A DNA stretch of 21,821 nucleotides. Origin: Rhodospirillaceae bacterium. GTDB lineage: Bacteria; Pseudomonadota; Alphaproteobacteria; DSM-16000; Inquilinaceae. Made by a program: the position numbers and the translations under genes. This document shows positions 1 through 7,442 of the stretch, one piece after another. Below the pieces are notes generated by a model. The model was given only the letters and a program-made list of their open reading frames with translations, had not been told where the DNA came from and ran no database searches. Position 1 is the first letter of the stretch. Every line of letters starts with the position of its first letter. Where the stretch lies: contig JAGQRL010000219.1 of the NCBI GenBank assembly GCA_020425485.1, positions 1 to 21,821 on the forward strand, written 5' to 3'.

Positions 1-957
1 GTTTCGGTGACCGACCGCTGCGATTTCCGCTGTGTGTACTGCATGGCGGAAAACATGACTTTCCTGCCCAAGGCCGACCTGCTGACGCTGGAGGAGCTGG
101 ACCGGCTGTGCAGCACCTTCGTGCGCATGGGCGTGCGCAAGCTGCGGCTCACCGGCGGCGAACCGCTGGTGCGCCGCGGCATCATGGGGCTGTTCGCCGC
201 CCTGTCGCGCCACCTGAAGTCGGGGGCGCTGGACGAGCTGACCGTCACCACCAACGCCAGCCAGCTCGCCAAGCATGCCGAGGAGCTGGCCGGTTACGGG
301 GTGAAGCGGGTGAACGTGTCGCTCGACACGCTGGACCGCGACAAGTTCGTGGCCATCACCCGCTGGGGCAAATACGACCAGGTGATGGACGGCATCCGTG
401 CCGCCAAGGCCGTGGGCATGAAGGTGAAGATCAACACCGTCGCCCTGAAAGGCGTGAACGACGACGAGGTGGACCACCTGATCGAATGGTGCGGGGCGGA
501 AGGCCACGACCTGACGTTCATCGAGGTGATGCCCATGGGCGACATCGGCGGCGAGCGGCGGCTCGACCAGTATCTGCCGCTGTCGGCCCTGCGCCGGGAC
601 ATCGAGCAGCGCTGGACGCTGACCGATCTGGACATCACCACCGGCGGCCCGGCGCGCTATGCCGGGATTGCGGAAACCGGCGGGCGGCTGGGCTTCATCA
701 CCCCGCTCACCCACAATTTCTGCGAAGGCTGCAATCGCGTGCGCATCACCTGCACCGGCACGCTGTACATGTGCCTGGGCCAGGACGATGCGTGCGACCT
801 GCGGGCCCCCTTGCGCGCCAGCCCGGAGGACGACGCGCCGCTGGAAGCCGCCATCCTCGGCGCCATCGCCCGCAAGCCCAAGGGCCATGACTTCGTGATC
901 GACCGCAACAACACCGGCCCCGCCGTCTCCCGCCACATGAGCGTGACGGGGGGGTAG
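1..957 (+). CDS. moaA: GTP 3',8-cyclase MoaA, 5' end missing
   Basis: Radical-SAM enzyme of the first step of molybdenum cofactor synthesis; with MoaC it converts GTP to cyclic pyranopterin monophosphate in the cytosol. The frame is open from base 1 and the window starts inside the N-terminal SVTDRC block. The SAM-binding cluster motif CDFRCVYC is coded at 19-42. The GGEP motif follows at about 154-165. The C-terminal second [4Fe-4S] site is seen as Cys codons at 721, 730 and 772 (CxxC then 13 residues and C), the MoaA-specific GTP-binding cluster. The protein ends MSVTGG, matching the functionally important C-terminal Gly-Gly of the family. Only about 15-20 N-terminal residues are missing by comparison with usual MoaA length. 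Codon use is the high-GC pattern of the core genome. The next gene downstream is an unrelated A/T-richer insert. Confidence 0.96.
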   Translation, partial: VSVTDRCDFRCVYCMAENMTFLPKADLLTLEELDRLCSTFVRMGVRKLRLTGGEPLVRRGIMGLFAALSRHLKSGALDELTVTTNASQLAKHAEELAGYGVKRVNVSLDTLDRDKFVAITRWGKYDQVMDGIRAAKAVGMKVKINTVALKGVNDDEVDHLIEWCGAEGHDLTFIEVMPMGDIGGERRLDQYLPLSALRRDIEQRWTLTDLDITTGGPARYAGIAETGGRLGFITPLTHNFCEGCNRVRITCTGTLYMCLGQDDACDLRAPLRASPEDDAPLEAAILGAIARKPKGHDFVIDRNNTGPAVSRHMSVTGG

Positions 958-1203
958 GTCCACTTGCGAAGGCGCAACGGCAGGCGGTCAAGATCGACTT
1001 CGGAGCCGCCAGTTGGCCGCGAGTGCCGGATGTCGGCGGAGCGCCAAATGCTGACGTCGCAGGCCTCTGAGTACAGAGTCCACTGGCTGGCCCAGAGCTG
1101 ACCGCCTGCCGGCATCAGATCTCACCTTCCCAGTCGACCTCAGGCCACTTAATGTACTTACAACAAATTTTGCCAATAGGCTAAAATTATCGGAGCGCTG
1201 CCA
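958..1203. other. intergenic region upstream of the accessory nuclease-like gene
   Basis: This 246-base gap between moaA and the long accessory gene becomes clearly A/T-richer toward its right end (about 1150-1190). It holds an exact 13-bp inverted repeat (978-990 and 1099-1111) and a small hairpin (1065-1069 with 1074-1078). An AT-rich promoter candidate, TTACAA at 1158 and TAAAAT at 1182 with an 18-base spacer, is weak because its start site would fall on the ribosome binding site. I see no gene in it. Confidence 0.5.
978..1111. repeat. 13-bp perfect inverted repeat, arms 108 bp apart
   Basis: The left arm CGGCAGGCGGTCA (978-990) is the exact reverse complement of the right arm TGACCGCCTGCCG (1099-1111). 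Identity stops directly outside and inside the arms. The pair lies just after the moaA stop and before the atypical gene. It could be a remnant of mobile-element ends, a recombination site or a long-range hairpin; the sequence alone does not decide. Confidence 0.6.
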
Positions 1204-3654
1204 TTGCAGACTGTCAACGCTCAAATCAATCTTCGACCACTTCGGATTGGCTTTCTGGTCAATCCAACTGATCGGAGAACAATAAGTCAAGTGATCAGGC
1301 TCGCGACCTGTCTTTGGGGCGGGATGATGTGCCCGATTATTCCTGTCATGCCCCGTCTTCCGAAAGCGTGGCGCGGCGGAGCCCATTGTAGACCGACCCC
1401 GGGCCAGATAACACGCGGCTACCTTAACTTCTTCGAGCCGGACGCTTTCGTGCAGACGGCTGAAGGACAGTTCCAGGCAGCCGGACTATCGGCAACCCGT
1501 GATTGGAAGAAACGCAACCGCTTCCGCAGCTTCGACGAACTCGTTGGCAGCGAGCCGGGTTGGCCCCCGCATATTGACATCGGGGTCAGTATGCACCTCG
1601 TCTTTGAGCAGCTCTTTCGAGACGAGTTCCAGTTCAAGAAACGCGACGACCCGAGGATCGTCGACTTTGCGGGCGGCGACCGGGCCGCGTCTCTCTTCTT
1701 CGAAGCCTGCTACGGTTCGTTTCCTGAGGACGAAAGGTTGGACTACGTCCGCACATACTATCAGGAGGTGTTCGCCGCTGAAACGGTTGTCCCGTCTCCC
1801 GAGATTTGGGCGGCAATCGAACGCCAGGAAGCAGGCTACCCATTGTACTACACGACCCACGGGATGAACCAATACTTCGAGGGCAGCAAAGACGAGACTG
1901 TTTTCATCTTCGACCCGCTTAGTGCAACAGATGTCCTCGACTTCTGGAATCTCCGATTGTTCACCCGCGACGTTCTTCCGGTTAACGTTCATTGGCTCGC
2001 ACAATCGCGCGACATGATCGTCGAAGCGATTCGCAAAAACCATCGTCCACTCCCTTCGAATTCCCATGGGGTGATGATCAGAACGACGGTGATGATCGCC
2101 CGATCGCTCGACTCGCAGCGCATCTCCGACGCTCTCGATCTTGCGGACGCCGAGCTTCCGCCCTGGAGTTTCGGAATCCAGTCTTGGTATCCGCCAATCT
2201 GGATAGCGTCTGAGGACGACAGGGTTGTCCGGCCCACTGCGACGCCGCTCATTGCGCTGCAAAAGGAGGTGCAGCTGGTACCGGACAATCATGCCGTCCG
2301 GTTGCCTCAGCTTTCACCCAACGTCGCTGACATGCAGCTTGTCAGAGGACCAAGCTGGGTGAACGTCGTCTCCACGCGATTCTACGGCGGAAGTGGCGTA
2401 TTCGCGGAGGCAATGCCGTCTGCAGCAGTCACCGAACATGACAGTTACCCGCTTTGCAAGAGCATCCACTTGCAAATGCCGACCCGCGAAGGCCATGTCA
2501 CATTTCACGACTTTCCGCACGATGGAAATTACTTCCAACTGGCGACGCGCCATGAGGCAGTGTTCGGCTGGCTCCGGGCGAGAGGGATTGAAGCGCAGCC
2601 TTCTGATGCAGGCCGTGTAGCTGACGAGCTCATTGCATCTGTGGGAGGGGTCATGCAGTCCGTATTGCTCGCCCATCCTGAGGCCATCGAGCAGTTCGAC
2701 AAGATGGCTCGCAGCCGCGTGGTACACGTGGGCGGTGACAGCGAGGAATTCCCAGACCGGACAGCTTCGATCGGCCAGATGAGCTCGATGATCGGTAGAA
2801 TTCGGGCCAAGCCGTTTGGAGAACACTTGACGCTCCAGGACTTCGTTGACGCGGGAGTGCTCCGGCTGGGCATCGCAGTCCGCTGCATCCATTGCACAAA
2901 GGAGAACTGGTACAGTCTCGACGACATTGCGTCGGCGGTTCGCTGCGAACGCTGCCTTAAGCGCTTCGACTATCCGCAAGGCCGTGCACCAACGCGCGAC
3001 ACATGGAAGTACCGTGTCGTTGGGCCGTTTGCGACGCCGCACTATGCACAGGGCGCGTACTCGGTTGCACTAACGCTTCGCTTTCTTCGCTACGTATTTA
3101 GAGGGATGGAAGAATTCACCTATACGACGAGCCTCAATTTTAGAGTCGGCGGTGAGGAACTGGAAACTGACTTCTTCGTGTGGCACAGTAAGCATGCCTT
3201 CACGAGGAACGCGCGTGATCCGGCGCTTCTCGTCGGTGAATGCAAGAGCTTCGGTGTCGAGGTGTTCAAGCGGCACGACATAGCCCGCTTGCGCCGTCTT
3301 GGCGAGCTGTTGCCAGGGGCCTTTCTCGTCGCGGCTACACTCAAGACAACCCTAAGCCAAAAGGAGATCGATGGGCTGCGAGCGCTCAGCCGTTGGGGAT
3401 GGAAACGGGCAACCGCAGACCGATGGCCGACCCGCGTGATCGTTCTCACCGGCACCGAGCTGTTCTCGTTCGGCTCGCTCCACGAAACATGGACGAAGGC
3501 TGGGGGAGCCCTTGGCCAAGTAGCCGAAAGCTGCTCCCACATCTTCGACTTTGATAGGCTCGCCCGCGCAACACAGCAGGCTTATCTCGGCTTCAGTGAG
3601 GATGAGCTCTACGGGTTCACTGCGAGGCCTAGGCGCAACAAGTCATCGACATGA
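1204..3654 (+). CDS. large accessory protein with zinc ribbon and PD-(D/E)xK-like nuclease domain (putative defence protein)
   Basis: An 816-residue protein of no family I can name. I chose the TTG start at 1204 because GGAG (1192-1195) lies 8 bases upstream, an in-frame stop is at 1177, and the first residues already look like a folded domain: LRIGFLV (13-19) then TCLWGG (35-40) and CPIIPV (43-48). ATG codons at 1324/1327 would cut that block. The middle (about 70-550) has no motif I recognise. A four-Cys zinc ribbon follows: C561, C564, C581, C584. Then a helix (614-630) and a restriction-nuclease-like core: ETD (654-656), a hydrophobic strand and GECK (678-681), giving D656, E679 and K681, followed by RHDIARLRRL (690-699). 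This order is typical of PD-(D/E)xK nucleases. The gene is A/T-richer than its neighbours and stands alone between core genes, suggesting horizontal acquisition. A role in anti-phage defence is inference from domain type and context. Confidence 0.75.
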   Translation: MQTVNAQINLRPLRIGFLVNPTDRRTISQVIRLATCLWGGMMCPIIPVMPRLPKAWRGGAHCRPTPGQITRGYLNFFEPDAFVQTAEGQFQAAGLSATRDWKKRNRFRSFDELVGSEPGWPPHIDIGVSMHLVFEQLFRDEFQFKKRDDPRIVDFAGGDRAASLFFEACYGSFPEDERLDYVRTYYQEVFAAETVVPSPEIWAAIERQEAGYPLYYTTHGMNQYFEGSKDETVFIFDPLSATDVLDFWNLRLFTRDVLPVNVHWLAQSRDMIVEAIRKNHRPLPSNSHGVMIRTTVMIARSLDSQRISDALDLADAELPPWSFGIQSWYPPIWIASEDDRVVRPTATPLIALQKEVQLVPDNHAVRLPQLSPNVADMQLVRGPSWVNVVSTRFYGGSGVFAEAMPSAAVTEHDSYPLCKSIHLQMPTREGHVTFHDFPHDGNYFQLATRHEAVFGWLRARGIEAQPSDAGRVADELIASVGGVMQSVLLAHPEAIEQFDKMARSRVVHVGGDSEEFPDRTASIGQMSSMIGRIRAKPFGEHLTLQDFVDAGVLRLGIAVRCIHCTKENWYSLDDIASAVRCERCLKRFDYPQGRAPTRDTWKYRVVGPFATPHYAQGAYSVALTLRFLRYVFRGMEEFTYTTSLNFRVGGEELETDFFVWHSKHAFTRNARDPALLVGECKSFGVEVFKRHDIARLRRLGELLPGAFLVAATLKTTLSQKEIDGLRALSRWGWKRATADRWPTRVIVLTGTELFSFGSLHETWTKAGGALGQVAESCSHIFDFDRLARATQQAYLGFSEDELYGFTARPRRNKSST

Positions 3655-3738
3655 GCCGCAATGGCATCGTGCCCATAGCTAGGTGGGTTGTGTGACCTGT
3701 TGGAGCCGGAAACGAACTCCACCCAACTGCGTGGTGAC

Positions 3739-4587
3739 CTACTCCATCACCGGCAGCGGGGGCAGGGGGAGGAAGCGTTCGGAGAGGGCGTAGGCGAAGG
3801 CGTTCAGTTCTTGCGTGCGGTCGGGCGGCGCATCGGCGTCGATTGAGCGGACCAAGCCGTCGATTTCCACGGTGATCACGCCGATGCTGGGCCGTCCGCC
3901 GGGGCCGCGCACCGGGCAGGGCCCCCAGCTTCCCAGCGACACGCCGTCGGCGACATCGCCGCTCCACAGGCTGGTGTCGGCGCCGTTCAGCGTGTTGCCG
4001 GGCACGCGCGCGCCGCGGGCCGCGGCATGGCGGGCGAGGTCGAGCGCCAGGGCGGCGTCGGCGGCGGTGGCCACCCGGTCCAAACGGCCATCGGCATCCA
4101 CATGGGGATCGGCAAAAATGCCGGCGCGCTCCGGGAACACGGTGGCGTGGATCGAGGCGATGCGGTCCGGCCGGAAGGCGGCGATCACCGCCAGCAGCGC
4201 GCGATTTTCCGCCAGCACCGGCCGGCCCAGGGCATCGAGCCCGTCGCCATCCAGCAGGCGGCCCTGCGGCGGGAAGTTGCGGTTGGTTGGCGTGTCGCCC
4301 TCGCGCAGGCCGATGGCGGTGTTGTCCGGGAACAGGTTGGCGATCACCAGCGTATCGGTGCCCTGGCAGGGGGCCTCTTCCAGCAAGGCGATCAGCCGTT
4401 CGGCCACCTCCACGCCGGAGCGTTCCGAACCGTGCACGCCGGCGATCACCAGGCGCCGGGTCGGGCCATCGGGAAAGCGGTGCATCACCACCGGCCGGCC
4501 GCCTTCGGTGGCCACCAGCGGGGCCGGGTGGCGGCCGCGCCAGGGTTCGGCCAGCAGGTCGGCGATGCGCACCTCCGCGGCGGTCAT
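3739..4587 (-). CDS. M14-type zinc metallopeptidase (MpaA / succinylglutamate desuccinylase-like)
   Basis: Predicted 282-aa zinc carboxypeptidase or amidase. Zinc ligands fit H52 and E55 in GVHGSE (50-55) and H147 in SIHAT (145-149). NRNFP (102-106) resembles the substrate-binding NRNFP of the murein peptide amidase MpaA, and TVEIDG (239-244) supplies the expected catalytic Glu, E241. Substrate is not certain: a peptidoglycan peptide (MpaA-like) or another small acyl/peptidyl amide, as in AstE/AspA-like enzymes. There is no signal peptide, so it is probably cytosolic. I chose the ATG at 4585-4587; a longer version from 4626 would add only a Pro/Cys/Gly-rich stretch that does not look like protein. 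It is transcribed toward the accessory gene and away from the 98-aa gene. Codon use is core-like. Confidence 0.8.
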   Translation of the reverse strand: MTAAEVRIADLLAEPWRGRHPAPLVATEGGRPVVMHRFPDGPTRRLVIAGVHGSERSGVEVAERLIALLEEAPCQGTDTLVIANLFPDNTAIGLREGDTPTNRNFPPQGRLLDGDGLDALGRPVLAENRALLAVIAAFRPDRIASIHATVFPERAGIFADPHVDADGRLDRVATAADAALALDLARHAAARGARVPGNTLNGADTSLWSGDVADGVSLGSWGPCPVRGPGGRPSIGVITVEIDGLVRSIDADAPPDRTQELNAFAYALSERFLPLPPLPVME

Positions 4588-4803
4588 ACAGCCCGCCCCG
4601 CACGGTCGCGGCTGCCCGGCCGGCACATTCTGCCGGCCCCAATCCTGCCCCCCGACCGGGCGTGCCCGGCTCCCGCCGCCCCGGACACAAGGTCTACCGG
4701 GGGATACCCGGTTGGCATGTCGGTTGCTGAGGGGGAGGCGAGGGCCAACCGCCAGGAGCGGACGGCCGCCCCGACAAGCAGGCGCGAAGACTGGAGAGCG
4801 ACC
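4588..4803. other. divergent promoter region between the M14 peptidase and the 98-aa gene
   Basis: A 216-base divergent gap. It contains the sigma-54 promoter match at 4713-4728 directed rightward and a small hairpin (ACCGGG 4696-4701 with CCCGGT 4707-4712) just upstream of it. No coding sequence or RNA gene is recognisable here. Confidence 0.5.
4713..4728 (+). promoter_or_regulatory. candidate sigma-54 (RpoN) promoter
   Basis: The sequence TTGGCATGTCGGTTGCT fits the -24/-12 consensus (TGGCAC, five bases, TTGC). GG is at 4714-4715, GC at 4726-4727, and exactly 10 bases lie between them. The predicted start near 4739 leaves a leader of about 65 bases before the ATG at 4804. The only deviation in the -24 box is T for C. 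No enhancer-binding-protein site was identified. Confidence 0.55.
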
Positions 4804-5100
4804 ATGACGGTGTCACCCATTGGCCAATCCCCGTTCCCGACCCAGCCGCCGACGATCGAGCGCGCACCGGCCAAACCGGCCGAGGCGCCGGCCCCGGCGG
4901 ACGACGCGGTGGTCGTCTCCGGCGATGGCGGCGGTGCCATCAAGGAGATGCTGCAGGCCATGATCGAGCAGGGCTTCTCGGTGGTCGCATTCAACGAGGA
5001 CTCCGCGCGTGCCGCGGCGGAGGCGGTGAAGGCAGCGCTGATCGCCGAAGGCAGGCCCATCGCCAACGCCGACCCGGCGACCATCGGCCGGCGCTTCTGA
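4804..5100 (+). CDS. 98-aa hypothetical protein, Pro-rich N-terminus and helical C-terminus
   Basis: I do not recognise this small protein. The first 45 residues are Pro/Ala-rich and likely disordered (TQPPTIERAPAKPAEAPAPA region). A charged helical segment follows with GGGAIKEMLQAMIEQG (47-62), then SVVAFNEDSARAAAEAVKAA. There is no signal peptide or membrane segment. The start is supported by GGAGAG at 4793-4798, five bases before the ATG. It lies behind a good sigma-54 promoter match, which in alphaproteobacteria often drives flagellar or nitrogen genes; a motility link is inference only, helped by flaF and a DUF1217 gene about 9-11 kb away. The overlapping minus-strand frame (4584-5135) is a shadow. 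Confidence 0.7.
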   Translation: MTVSPIGQSPFPTQPPTIERAPAKPAEAPAPADDAVVVSGDGGGAIKEMLQAMIEQGFSVVAFNEDSARAAAEAVKAALIAEGRPIANADPATIGRRF

Positions 5101-5102
5101 TC

Positions 5103-5142
5103 CTGCCCGGCGGACCCGACGGGCCGGCCGGCCACAGGGCAG
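5103..5142. terminator. possible bidirectional terminator between convergent genes
   Basis: CTGCCC (5103-5108) can pair with GGGCAG (5137-5142) around a self-complementary GGCCGGCCGGCC core. It sits in the 45-base gap between convergent genes. There is no T-tract, so this is tentative. Confidence 0.3.
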
Positions 5143-5145
5143 TTC

Positions 5146-5820
5146 TCAGGGCAGGGCGGCCCGCAGCGGGTCGGCAGCCATGTTGACCCGCCGGCCGGCC
5201 AGGATGTCCCGCTCGCTGGCGCCGGAGCCGTAATAGGCGGCGTTGCGCGATTCCTGCGGCGTGATCACCTGGCCCTCCAGGGTGAGGCCGGCGAACAGGC
5301 CCTGGTTGCGCGCGAACGCGTACATGTCGGCGTCCAGGTCCATGCCGGTGCGGGCTTCCACCCCGGCGCCGACGGCGATCACCGCCACATTGGCGTCCGC
5401 CCCCAGGGTGGCGTAGCGGCTGAGGATCGCCTCGATGCCCCGATCGGTCATCACCACCAGCACCAGTTCGGAGATCTGGCCGCCGATCTGCAACCCGAAG
5501 GAGGCGCCGGCCATCAGGTAGAAGGCGGGGTAGCCCCAGCTTCCGTCGGTGCGGCGCACCAGGAACACGCCGATACCGCCTTCGCCGCCCACCAGGAAGC
5601 CGCCGCGGTAGAGTTCGGGGAAGATCAGCACGCCGCGCGCCCGCGCCAGCGTCGGCGGCAGGATGTTGAAATCGGGATCGCCGACCAGCTCCAGCACGGT
5701 GAGCCGCGCCCGCTCCACCGTTTCCTCCTCGAAGGTCAGGGCGTGGGCCACCGGCACATGCGGTCCCAGCAGACCGGCCGCAGCACCGGCCAGCACCACT
5801 TGGCGCCGTGTCATTACCAT
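5146..5820 (-). CDS. SYLF/Ysc84-domain exported protein
   Basis: A 224-aa protein of the SYLF (Ysc84-like) family, whose eukaryotic members bind phosphoinositides and actin; the bacterial role is unclear, probably envelope-associated. It opens with TRRQVVLAGAAAGLLG, a twin-arginine-like signal with a hydrophobic stretch, and a likely cleavage after AHA near residue 27. Family features include LARARGVLIFP (about 57-67), GGFLVGGEGGIGVFLVR, a GYPAFYLMAGASFGLQIGGQ block (about 96-115), and a C-terminal AYYGSGASERDIL. The ATG at 5818-5820 follows GGAAGGG by seven bases; a second ATG two codons in is possible. It is monocistronic with a 210-base A/T-rich upstream region, and convergent with the 98-aa gene. 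Confidence 0.88.
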   Translation of the reverse strand: MVMTRRQVVLAGAAAGLLGPHVPVAHALTFEEETVERARLTVLELVGDPDFNILPPTLARARGVLIFPELYRGGFLVGGEGGIGVFLVRRTDGSWGYPAFYLMAGASFGLQIGGQISELVLVVMTDRGIEAILSRYATLGADANVAVIAVGAGVEARTGMDLDADMYAFARNQGLFAGLTLEGQVITPQESRNAAYYGSGASERDILAGRRVNMAADPLRAALP

Positions 5821-6030
5821 GGGATCACCCTTCCAAAAGTATACCAGTTATAGTATTCGATGGACACGAATACGGCTATATCATGACTTGCCGGTGGATT
5901 CCAGGTCATCCACGGGCCGCTTTCAAGTCAATCGCCGCCGGGCCGCCATAGTGTAAATTTCGCCAATCCAAATGGCGGCGCACAGGCGCCTGCGGGGCGG
6001 TGTCCAACCCCGGCCAGAGTGAATATCGCC
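5821..6030. other. A/T-rich promoter region upstream of the SYLF gene
   Basis: This gap lies between the end of the cobC-like gene and the start of the SYLF gene, both on the minus strand. The part nearest the SYLF gene (about 5836-5890) is markedly A/T-rich and contains two AGTAT repeats within 20 bases (5837-5858), suggesting a promoter or operator. I could not fix a -35/-10 pair with confidence. Confidence 0.4.
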
Positions 6031-6633
6031 TTAGCTGTTCACCGCATCGACCAGCCACACCGGTTCGCCCTCCTCAGGTGCCAGGCGGATGATGCGGGTG
6101 AGCGACAGGGTGGCGATGCGGAACCTGAGCGCGGTTTCCGGGTCGAGCCCCAGGCAATGGCCCAGCACTGCCCGGATGGTGCCGCCATGGGCCACCGCGA
6201 CGATGTCGGCGGCCGGCGGGTCGGCGGCGATGGCGTCCAGCCGCGGGGCCGCGCGGGCGCACAGGTCGGCGAAGCTCTCCCCGCCCGGCGGGCGAAAGGT
6301 GGCCGGCGCCAGCCAGGCCAGATGGCCGCGCGGCGCCACCTCCGCATGGGGGCGGCCCTGCCAGTCGCCGAAGCTCTGTTCCAGGAAGGCCGGCTCCACC
6401 GCCGGGTCGCCCAGCGGGTCGGTGCCCTCGGCGATCAGCCGGGCGGCGGTATCCTGGGTGCGCGACAGCGGCGTGACGCACCACGCGGCCCCCCGCGGCA
6501 GGCGCTGCGCCAGGGCAGCGAAGGCGGCATCGTTCGACAGGTCGGCCTTGCGGTCGAGCTGGCCGTAGATGTTGCCGGAGGGATTGATCACCGGTGCGTG
6601 GCGCACCCACCACCAGCGAACCTCGCGCTGCAT
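6031..6633 (-). CDS. cobC: histidine phosphatase family protein, probable alpha-ribazole phosphatase
   Basis: A 200-aa phosphoglycerate-mutase-like phosphatase. The phosphohistidine motif is atypical, VRHAP (10-14) with R11 and H12 where most members have RHG. R58 in SRTQDTA, the acid E85 in LEQSFGDW, and the second histidine H149 in VAHGG complete the active site. In cobalamin synthesis such enzymes remove the phosphate of alpha-ribazole 5'-phosphate (or the adenosylcobalamin 5'-phosphate formed by CobS). The assignment rests on the neighbour: its ATG shares a base with the cobS stop codon (TAATG), so the two are translationally coupled. Without that context it would be called only a generic histidine phosphatase. 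Confidence 0.85.
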   Translation of the reverse strand: MQREVRWWWVRHAPVINPSGNIYGQLDRKADLSNDAAFAALAQRLPRGAAWCVTPLSRTQDTAARLIAEGTDPLGDPAVEPAFLEQSFGDWQGRPHAEVAPRGHLAWLAPATFRPPGGESFADLCARAAPRLDAIAADPPAADIVAVAHGGTIRAVLGHCLGLDPETALRFRIATLSLTRIIRLAPEEGEPVWLVDAVNS

Positions 6634-7442
6634 TACCCCAACCCTCCGATCACGGTGGCGGCCCCGGCCAAGGCGGCGATCTCGGCCACCTGCTGCACGG
6701 CCCCCAGCACATCGCCGGTATGGCCGCCCAGCGCGCGGCGGGCCACCAGGGCAACCGCCAGGGCAGCCATGCCCGCCAGGATCAGTACGGCAGCACCGGC
6801 CGCAGCCCCCGCGCCCAGGCCGAGCAGCGGCAGGCCGAACACCAGCGTGACGGCGAGCGCCCAGCCGCCGGCGACGAGGACGCGCACCCGGCACGGCCGG
6901 TTGGCGGCGGCCAGCCCATCGGCACGGGCCGGCGGCAGCGCCCAGAACACGCCGGTCATGGCGGCACGCGACGCGGCGGCGGCCATGGCCAGCACGGCGA
7001 TGCCGGCGGCCGATCCCATCAGCGGGGCTGCGGCGGCGGTGCGCAGCAGCACGGCGAACACCAGCGCCAGCGCGCCGTAGCTGCCGATCTGGCTGTCGCG
7101 CATGATCGCCAGCTTGGCTTCCCGCGTGGTGCCGCCGCCGAGGCCGTCGGCGAAGTCGGCCAGCCCGTCCTCGTGCAATCCCCCGGTGGCGACCGCCAGT
7201 GCCGCGATGGCAAGGCCGGCGGCCAGCCACAACGGTGCGCCGAGGGATGCCACGGCCCAGCCGAGCAGCCCGGCGGCGGCCCCCAGCGCGGCCCCGACGG
7301 CCGGGAAATGGGCGGCCGCACGGGCGAGCTGGTCGGCCGGTGCGTCACCCGGCCAGGCCACCGGCAGGCGGGTGAGGAACACCGTGGCGGCCCGCAGGTC
7401 GCGCAGAGTTTGTAGGAGGGGTTGCCGGAGGGGTGAGGACAT
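6633..7442 (-). CDS. cobS: adenosylcobinamide-GDP ribazoletransferase
   Basis: Integral membrane enzyme (269 aa) joining adenosylcobinamide-GDP and alpha-ribazole (or its phosphate), the last assembly step of the cobalamin nucleotide loop. It has many hydrophobic segments, with the family signature GGLHEDGLADFADG at about 87-100, whose acidic residues bind metal, and MRDSQIGSYG at 114-123. The N-terminal TRLPV (24-28) is also typical. I chose the ATG at 7440-7442; the ribosome site before it is poor, and a GTG about 15 codons upstream, near a GGAGCG, is an alternative. The gene is followed directly by the coupled phosphatase. CobU and CobT are not in the window. Confidence 0.94.
   Translation of the reverse strand: MSSPLRQPLLQTLRDLRAATVFLTRLPVAWPGDAPADQLARAAAHFPAVGAALGAAAGLLGWAVASLGAPLWLAAGLAIAALAVATGGLHEDGLADFADGLGGGTTREAKLAIMRDSQIGSYGALALVFAVLLRTAAAAPLMGSAAGIAVLAMAAAASRAAMTGVFWALPPARADGLAAANRPCRVRVLVAGGWALAVTLVFGLPLLGLGAGAAAGAAVLILAGMAALAVALVARRALGGHTGDVLGAVQQVAEIAALAGAATVIGGLG

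Noticed and set aside
958..3738. Integrase, transposase or tRNA attachment site around the accessory gene
   Set aside because: No such gene or tRNA is present and no direct repeat of useful length flanks 958-3738; only the 13-bp inverted repeat was found.
4027..5100. Longer plus-strand version of the 98-aa gene (357 codons)
   Set aside because: The extra part is antisense to the M14 peptidase and passes through the promoter region; the ATG at 4804 has a proper ribosome site.
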